Both the position numbers and the translations under genes were made by a program. This document shows, in pieces, positions 29,733 to 34,333 of a stretch of DNA of 34,333 nt (position 1 is its first letter; the number at the start of each line of letters is the position of its first letter). This DNA is from Candidatus Equadaptatus faecalis (lineage in GTDB: Bacteria; Synergistota; Synergistia; Synergistales; Synergistaceae), in contig JAGHTZ010000081.1 in the NCBI GenBank assembly GCA_018065065.1, forward strand, positions 1 through 34,333, in the 5' to 3' direction. Below the pieces are notes generated by a model, which saw only the letters and a program-made list of their open reading frames with translations, was not told where the DNA came from and did no database searches.

Positions 29733-32700
29733 TTACTGGTTCTTTTCCATTTTCACGTATTTTTCGTATTTCTTCGCTGCGTCTTCCGCCGCTTTTTTGA
29801 AGAACTTGTCCGCGTTGTCAGGGAAGGTGCGTTTCAGGGAGTTGTAACGCACTTCGCCGTCAAGAAATTCCCCGTAGGGCAGAACAGGGGCTTTTGAATC
29901 TATCGTCAGCGGCTGTTCAAGCTGCGGGTTGTAGCGGTAGAGCGTCCAGTAGCCTGCTTCAACGGCGCGTTTCATTTCTTCCTGCGTGCTGCTCATGCCG
30001 CGCACTATGCCGTGTGCAACGCAGGGCGCATAGGAGATGATTATTGAAGGTCCGTCGTATTCTTCCGCTTCTTTTATCGCTTTCACAAGCTGCGCAGGGT
30101 CTGCGCCCATTGCAACCTGAGCAACGTAGACGCTGCCGTAGGTCATGAATATCGCGCCTAAGTCTTTTTTGCCCGTGACTTTGCCGGATTTGCAGAACTG
30201 CGCAACGGCTCCGAGAGGCGTTGCCTTTGACGACTGTCCGCCTGTGTTGGAGTAGACTTCGGTATCTACTATGAATACGTTGACGTTCTGTCCGCTTGCA
30301 AGCACGTGGTCAAGTCCGCCGAAGCCTATGTCATACGCCCAGCCGTCGCCTCCGTACATCCAGAAGGTTTTCTTTGAAAGCTGGTCTTTGTTCAGCAGTA
30401 TCTCTTCCGCAAGCTGCCTGCTTTCGCCGTCAAGCGTTTCAAGCTTCGCTTCAAGCGCTTCCGCAAGTCTGTCACCCGCCGCCTTTGACTGTTCAAATTT
30501 GTCAAAAGCGTCAAGCCATTCCTTAATTTCCTTTTCAGGCGCGTTTCCGCCGAGCTCAAGCAGTCTGCCTGCTCTCAGCTTCTGCGCGTCTCTCTGCTGG
30601 CGGACGGACAGGCTCATGCCGAGGCAGAATTCGGCGTTGTCTTCAAAAAGTGAGTTGCTCCATGCAGGGCCGCAGCCCTGTTTGTTTTTGGTGTAGGGTA
30701 TGCCGGGCATTGCGCCGCCCCATGCCTGCGAACAGCCTGTCGCGTTTGCCCAGTAGACGCGCTCGCCGAAGAGCTGCGTCAAAAGCTTGGCGTACGGCGT
30801 TTCACCGCAGCCTGCGCACGCGGCGGAGAATTCAAGCAGCGGCGTGTAGAACTGGCTGTTTTTCACCGTGTAACGGTCAGGCACGTTTTTGTCGGGCAGA
30901 TTAAGCCCGTACTGCCATTCTTCCTGAGTTGATTTTGATTCGCCGAACGGTATCATTTTCAGCGCTTTTTCTTTTGCCGGACACGAAGCGGCACAGCTTC
31001 CGCAGCCTGTGCAGTCTTCTTTGCTTATCAGCAGGGAGAACTGCATGCCGGGGAAATTGCCGAGCGCTTTTTTCTTAAGCATGCCTGCAGGCGCGTTCGC
31101 CGCCTCTTCTTCATTAAGAAGATACGGACGGATTGCGGCGTGCGGGCAAACGAGCGAGCAGCGGTTGCACTGGATACATTTTTCAGGATCCCATTCAGGC
31201 ACCTGCGTTGCAACACAGCGTTTTTCGTATGCCGTAAGCCCAAGCTCTATCGTTCCGTCTTCGTAGCCCAGGAACGTGCTGACCGGCAGTTTGTCGCCTT
31301 TCTGAACGTTGATGGGGTCGAGCATATTGCGGACTATCGGAGGAACGCTGTCTTCACTGCGCGGAGCAGGCGCGTCTTCCGCCGTTTTCCAGCTTTCGGG
31401 AATTTCAACCCTGACAAGGCATTTGCCTCCGTCTTCGATTGCGGCGATGTTTTGCGCTATAACCTTGTCGCCTTTGGCAAAGTAGGTTTTTTCTATCGCT
31501 TTTTTCATGTATTCAACCGCTTTTTCAACCGGTATTACGTCCGCAAGGTGGAAGAATGCCGACTGAAGCGGTATGTTGACGTGGTTTCCGAGTCCGTGGC
31601 GCTGCGCGATTTCCGTTGCATCGATTATGTAGAACTGCGCATTGCGCTCCGCAAGGGTGCGTTTGACTTTCGCGGGGAGCATTTTGTCAAGATCTTCAGG
31701 TTTCCAGCTGCAGTTGAGCAGGAAGGTGCCTCCGTAACGGAGCTCACCCGCAACGTCAAAGTCCTGGAGCACGTAGGCTTTGTTGTGCGCCGCAACGAAA
31801 TCTGCCTGACGAACAAGGTATGCCGAGCGTATGGGTTCATCGCTGAAGCGCAGATGTGAGATTGTTACGCCGAGCGATTTTTTGGCGTCGTATTCAAAAT
31901 AAGCCTGTCCGTATTTGTCCGTGTTGTCAGCGATTATGTCCACCGTGTTTTTGTTCGCGCCTACGGTTCCGTCCCCGCCCAGTCCCCAGAATTTGAAGCA
32001 GTGCTGCTTCGGCGCGTCGGGATATACGGCGTAATGGCTGTCAAGGGAATGTCCCGTGACGTCGTCTTCTATGCCGATTGTGAAGCCGTTTTTGGGTCTT
32101 GGCGCCGCAAGGTTGTCATAGACTGCGACTATCTGCGCCGGATCTGTATCTTTTGAGGAAAGTCCGTAGTGTCCGCCGATTATGTCCACCATAAGCCCTG
32201 TTCCGTTAAACGCGGCGCATACGTCCTGATAGAGCGGCTGGCCGGCTGCGCCCATTTCTTTGCAGCGGTCAAGAACGGCTATGCGCTGAGTGCTGTTCGG
32301 GAGCGCTTCAATGAAGTGGCGTATTGAGAACGGACGGTAAAGGTGAACCTGGAGGAATCCGACACGGCGTCCCTTTGAGTTAAGCCAGTCAACTGTTTCT
32401 TTAATTGTTGAGGAAACAGAGCCCATGGCGACGATGACGTCTTCCGCAAGCGGGTCTCCGTAGTAGTTGAAAAGGTGATATTCGCGCCCCGTGATGTCGC
32501 TTATCTGCGCAAGATAGTCTTCCACTATATCGGGAAGCTCGTCGTAGAAGCGGTTGTTTGCTTCGCGTACCTGAAAATAAACGTCAGGATTCTGGACAGT
32601 GCTGCGAAGCACGGGGTGTTCCGGATTCAGCGCGTTGCTGCGCCACAGCGCAAGCGCTTCGCGGTCAAGCAGCGGCGCAAGCTCGGAATATTCCAGTTTT

Positions 32701-33257
32701 TCGATTTTGTCTATTTCGTGAGAGGTGCGGAACCCGTCAAAGAAATGCATGAACGGTATGCGGCCTTTAACCGCCGCAAGATGGGCAACCGCCGCGAGAT
32801 CCATAACTTCCTGCACGGAGCCTGAGCAGAGCTGCGCCCAGCCTGTCTGGCGGCAGTTCATAACGTCCGAATGGTCGCCGAAAATTGACATCGCATGCGT
32901 GCCGACAGTCCGCGCGGCAACGTGGAGAACCGCAGGGTGGCGCTGTCCTGAAATGCGGTGCATGACAGGTATCATAAGCATAAGCCCCTGAGATGACGTA
33001 AAACTCGCCGCAAGCGCGCCTGTTTCAAGCGCTCCGTGAACGGCGCCTATCGCGCCTGCCTCCGATTGCATTTCGACAAGCGTTACCGGCTGTCCGAAGA
33101 TATTTTTCTTTCCGTTTGCCGACCATACGTCAGTTTTTTCCGCCATCGGCGAAGACGGCGTTATGGGGTATATGGCTGCGATTTCGGTAAATGCGTAGGC
33201 TATGTACGCCGCAGCCTCGTTTCCGTCCATTACGGCAAGTTCTCTGTTCTGTTTCAC
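29733..33257 (-). CDS. nifJ: Pyruvate:ferredoxin (flavodoxin) oxidoreductase
   Basis: A 1174-residue one-chain enzyme that oxidises pyruvate with CoA to acetyl-CoA and CO2 and reduces ferredoxin or flavodoxin, the central step of anaerobic pyruvate use. Domains in order: pyrimidine-binding domain (AYAFTEIAAIYPITPSSPMA), transketolase C-like domain, gamma domain, EKR linker region, two 2[4Fe-4S] clusters (CIQCNRCSLVCPHAA and CTGCGSCAASCPAKEKA), then the TPP domain with the proximal cluster (CAGCGE) and GGDGWAYDIGFGG plus NTGGQSSKATPLG. All cluster cysteines are present. Length is typical (about 1170-1200). The GTG at 33257 follows AGAGGTG by six bases; an upstream GTG at 33266 overlaps that site. 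It is a single-gene unit with its own promoter and terminator. The oxygen-sensitive clusters imply anaerobic life. Confidence 0.97.
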   Translation of the reverse strand: MKQNRELAVMDGNEAAAYIAYAFTEIAAIYPITPSSPMAEKTDVWSANGKKNIFGQPVTLVEMQSEAGAIGAVHGALETGALAASFTSSQGLMLMIPVMHRISGQRHPAVLHVAARTVGTHAMSIFGDHSDVMNCRQTGWAQLCSGSVQEVMDLAAVAHLAAVKGRIPFMHFFDGFRTSHEIDKIEKLEYSELAPLLDREALALWRSNALNPEHPVLRSTVQNPDVYFQVREANNRFYDELPDIVEDYLAQISDITGREYHLFNYYGDPLAEDVIVAMGSVSSTIKETVDWLNSKGRRVGFLQVHLYRPFSIRHFIEALPNSTQRIAVLDRCKEMGAAGQPLYQDVCAAFNGTGLMVDIIGGHYGLSSKDTDPAQIVAVYDNLAAPRPKNGFTIGIEDDVTGHSLDSHYAVYPDAPKQHCFKFWGLGGDGTVGANKNTVDIIADNTDKYGQAYFEYDAKKSLGVTISHLRFSDEPIRSAYLVRQADFVAAHNKAYVLQDFDVAGELRYGGTFLLNCSWKPEDLDKMLPAKVKRTLAERNAQFYIIDATEIAQRHGLGNHVNIPLQSAFFHLADVIPVEKAVEYMKKAIEKTYFAKGDKVIAQNIAAIEDGGKCLVRVEIPESWKTAEDAPAPRSEDSVPPIVRNMLDPINVQKGDKLPVSTFLGYEDGTIELGLTAYEKRCVATQVPEWDPEKCIQCNRCSLVCPHAAIRPYLLNEEEAANAPAGMLKKKALGNFPGMQFSLLISKEDCTGCGSCAASCPAKEKALKMIPFGESKSTQEEWQYGLNLPDKNVPDRYTVKNSQFYTPLLEFSAACAGCGETPYAKLLTQLFGERVYWANATGCSQAWGGAMPGIPYTKNKQGCGPAWSNSLFEDNAEFCLGMSLSVRQQRDAQKLRAGRLLELGGNAPEKEIKEWLDAFDKFEQSKAAGDRLAEALEAKLETLDGESRQLAEEILLNKDQLSKKTFWMYGGDGWAYDIGFGGLDHVLASGQNVNVFIVDTEVYSNTGGQSSKATPLGAVAQFCKSGKVTGKKDLGAIFMTYGSVYVAQVAMGADPAQLVKAIKEAEEYDGPSIIISYAPCVAHGIVRGMSSTQEEMKRAVEAGYWTLYRYNPQLEQPLTIDSKAPVLPYGEFLDGEVRYNSLKRTFPDNADKFFKKAAEDAAKKYEKYVKMEKNQ

Positions 33258-33296
33258 AACAATCACCTCTCAAGGGTGTACCTGCAAAAATCTCCC

Positions 33297-33329
33297 GCAT
33301 ATTATATATGCTTGCGGCACGGAGGTCAA
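33297..33329 (-). promoter_or_regulatory. nifJ promoter with overlapping palindrome
   Basis: On the minus strand TTGACC (33329-33324) and TATAAT (33306-33301) are spaced by 17 bases, a near-consensus promoter. The 15-base palindrome GCATATTATATATGC (33297-33311) covers the -10 box and may be an operator. Confidence 0.7.
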
Positions 33330-33363
33330 AGCTTTGCGGCATATTCCCGCAAAATTAACTGAT

Positions 33364-33395
33364 AACGGCTTGGGAAATTTTTATCCCAAGCCGTT
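33364..33395. terminator. Hairpin upstream of nifJ
   Basis: A perfect 12-base-pair stem AACGGCTTGGGA with TCCCAAGCCGTT, loop AATTTTTA. On the plus strand it is followed by a T-rich stretch (TCTGTTTTACTTTT). It insulates nifJ from upstream sequence; direction of use is unclear. Confidence 0.55.
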
Positions 33396-33432
33396 TCTGT
33401 TTTACTTTTAGCTTTTTGCTTTCAGCTTACCG

Positions 33433-33523
33433 CTTTCTTTTCCCCGCCCTTCCGGCCCATGGAACACGGAGGAGTTTTAGAACCCGCACAAGGGATTTTT
33501 CTGCGCGGAAAGGCGGGGAAAAG
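33433..33523. repeat. Long inverted repeat in gene-free stretch
   Basis: CTTTTCCCCGCC (33437-33448) is the exact complement of GGCGGGGAAAAG (33512-33523), and pairing extends with few mismatches to about 25 bases per arm. The 60-base interior has no coding potential I can support. Confidence 0.5.
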
Positions 33524-33577
33524 AGGCTCTGTGAGCCTCTTGTATCTTGTATTTGCTGCTTCTTCAGAGCGTAGGGC

Positions 33578-33620
33578 TGTGCCCGCGGCGAGCCCTCACA
33601 CGCCGCAGGCACATTTTTTG
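33578..33620 (+). terminator. Plus-strand terminator-like hairpin
   Basis: TGTGCC-C-GCGGCG (33578-33590) pairs with CGCCGC-A-GGCACA (33601-33613), one mismatch, followed by TTTTTTG. No plus-strand gene lies upstream, so it may end a non-coding transcript covering the inverted repeat at 33433-33523. Confidence 0.55.
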
Positions 33621-33633
33621 TTTATACTGCCCT

Positions 33634-34074
33634 TTATTTCTTCGGAGCTTCCGGCTGCGCTTCAGGCGCAGGCGCCGGCTGCGGAGCCGGTTTCGGCGCA
33701 GGCTGTCTCATCTGCGGTGCCGGCTGTGCCTGCTGTTTTGGAAGTTTTTTGCCGAATATGCCAAAGAGCGGGGCTTTGCGGCGCACTATAAACTCGTAGT
33801 TCCATACGCCTCTTGCGTCTGCCGCCCAACGCGCGTTTATTATTTCCCAGCCGCCCTGTTTCACTTCGTTGAGCGTTACTACCGCGTTTTCAGAGAACAT
33901 AACGGCGTAGTCATATTTTCTGCAGCAGTTTCCGAGCAGACAGCCAAGCAGCAGCACTGCGGCAATTATCAGCAGTATTGCTTTTGCTTTGTGCTTTTTG
34001 CAGCATTTCTTTGCTGCCGCGATTTTTGTTTCCTGTGTTGCTTCCTGTGTTGTTTCCTGTTTCATTTCTTCCAT
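33634..34074 (-). CDS. Small membrane-anchored protein with Pro-rich tail
   Basis: A 146-residue protein of unknown function. Residues 1-30 are charged and include a TQE repeat (ETTQEATQETK) and a Cys/Lys patch (KKCCKKHKAK). Residues 31-48 are a transmembrane helix (AILLIIAAVLLLGCLLG). Residues 53-100 form a small domain (YDYAVMFSENAVVTLNEVKQ, GGWEIINARW, WNYEFIVRRK) that resembles the DUF4177 fold in its GWE and YEFIVRRK features. The last 40 residues are rich in Pro, Ala and Gln (PKPAPQPAPAP). AAGGAG lies eight bases before the ATG at 34074. Positive charges before the helix suggest the domain is outside the cytosol. It stands alone upstream of nifJ. The DUF4177 likeness is from memory and uncertain. 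Confidence 0.6.
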   Translation of the reverse strand: MEEMKQETTQEATQETKIAAAKKCCKKHKAKAILLIIAAVLLLGCLLGNCCRKYDYAVMFSENAVVTLNEVKQGGWEIINARWAADARGVWNYEFIVRRKAPLFGIFGKKLPKQQAQPAPQMRQPAPKPAPQPAPAPEAQPEAPKK

Positions 34075-34333
34075 TTCAGTTTCTCCTTTTCTTGCTTTTC
34101 GTTTGCTGCTCGCTTTTGTCGCTTCGTTCGCTATAAGCTTTAAGCTGTAAGCGTTAAGCGTTAGAACCTTAGAACCGCCAAAATCTTCGTCTTTCTGCGG
34201 AAGTCCGCAGGACTTAGCGCAGAATCCAGCCTGTGCCCAGTATGGGTATGTCTTTGGTTTTTCTTTTCAATAACGGGCAAAGCCCGTAAAGCCGCTGGAC
34301 CTACCCCTACGGGGCACGCGAGACGGAGATTTT
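34075..34333. other. Intergenic end of window with short repeats
   Basis: No gene is supported. There is a run of TAAGC-like units at 34131-34160 (ATAAGCTTTAAGCTGTAAGC...), the hairpin CTGCGGA/TCCGCAG at 34195-34210, ACGGGC/GCCCGT near 34273-34288 and CCCC/GGGG near 34304-34314. The window cuts off before the next gene. Confidence 0.4.

Overview
The window reads as chromosomal DNA of an anaerobic, Gram-negative-type (diderm) bacterium. The signs are a one-chain pyruvate:ferredoxin oxidoreductase, cobalamin salvage beside B12-dependent methionine synthesis, a very large AsmA/TamB-like envelope protein, a secreted 5'-nucleotidase and oxygen-sensitive radical SAM chemistry. Synergistota is my best guess for the phylum, from gene content and order only. 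No rRNA, tRNA, transposase or CRISPR array was found.

Layout. (1) 1-5.55 kb is accessory: a long leader holding a candidate structured RNA (531-693, minus), a HicAB toxin-antitoxin pair, a secreted PDZ protein, a DEDDh exonuclease-BRCT protein with a cysteine-rich partner, and a BRO-type antirepressor-like gene. Several related hairpins lie between these genes. (2) 5.6-7.7 kb: a MATE exporter and a CarD-family regulator with a clear sigma70-type promoter. (3) 7.7-11.76 kb: a minus-strand thiol/metal cluster running ArsR repressor, CXC permease, exported thioredoxin, CcdA/DsbD-type membrane protein, then, after an AT-rich AraC plus cupin pair, a second thioredoxin-like protein. The promoter at 11.73-11.76 kb overlaps a palindrome that is probably the ArsR operator. 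(4) 11.8-16.0 kb: a secreted 5'-nucleotidase, an M20 amidohydrolase and DinD. (5) 16.5-28.4 kb: a plus-strand run of AsmA-like protein, cobU, cobS, a Cof-type HAD phosphatase, metF, a stand-alone MetH activation domain, metH, a TPR membrane protein and a SplB-like radical SAM protein. (6) 28.5-34.1 kb, minus strand: a DUF2156 protein, nifJ (pyruvate:ferredoxin oxidoreductase) and a small membrane-anchored protein.

How the genes fit together. CobU and CobS complete the nucleotide loop of cobalamin, the cofactor of MetH. MetF makes the methyl donor for MetH, and the separate activation-domain protein would rescue MetH after oxidation. The ArsR-permease-thioredoxin-CcdA set looks like a metal(loid)-responsive module that moves reducing power across the inner membrane.

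The observations most worth checking are: an in-frame TGA that cuts metH between its cap domain and its cobalamin-binding domain while the frame stays open and conserved downstream; the structured RNA candidate at 531-693, where promoter, predicted start, closing stem and T-rich end agree; the AraC-cupin pair inserted in the thiol operon; and the related hairpins and palindromes around the accessory genes.
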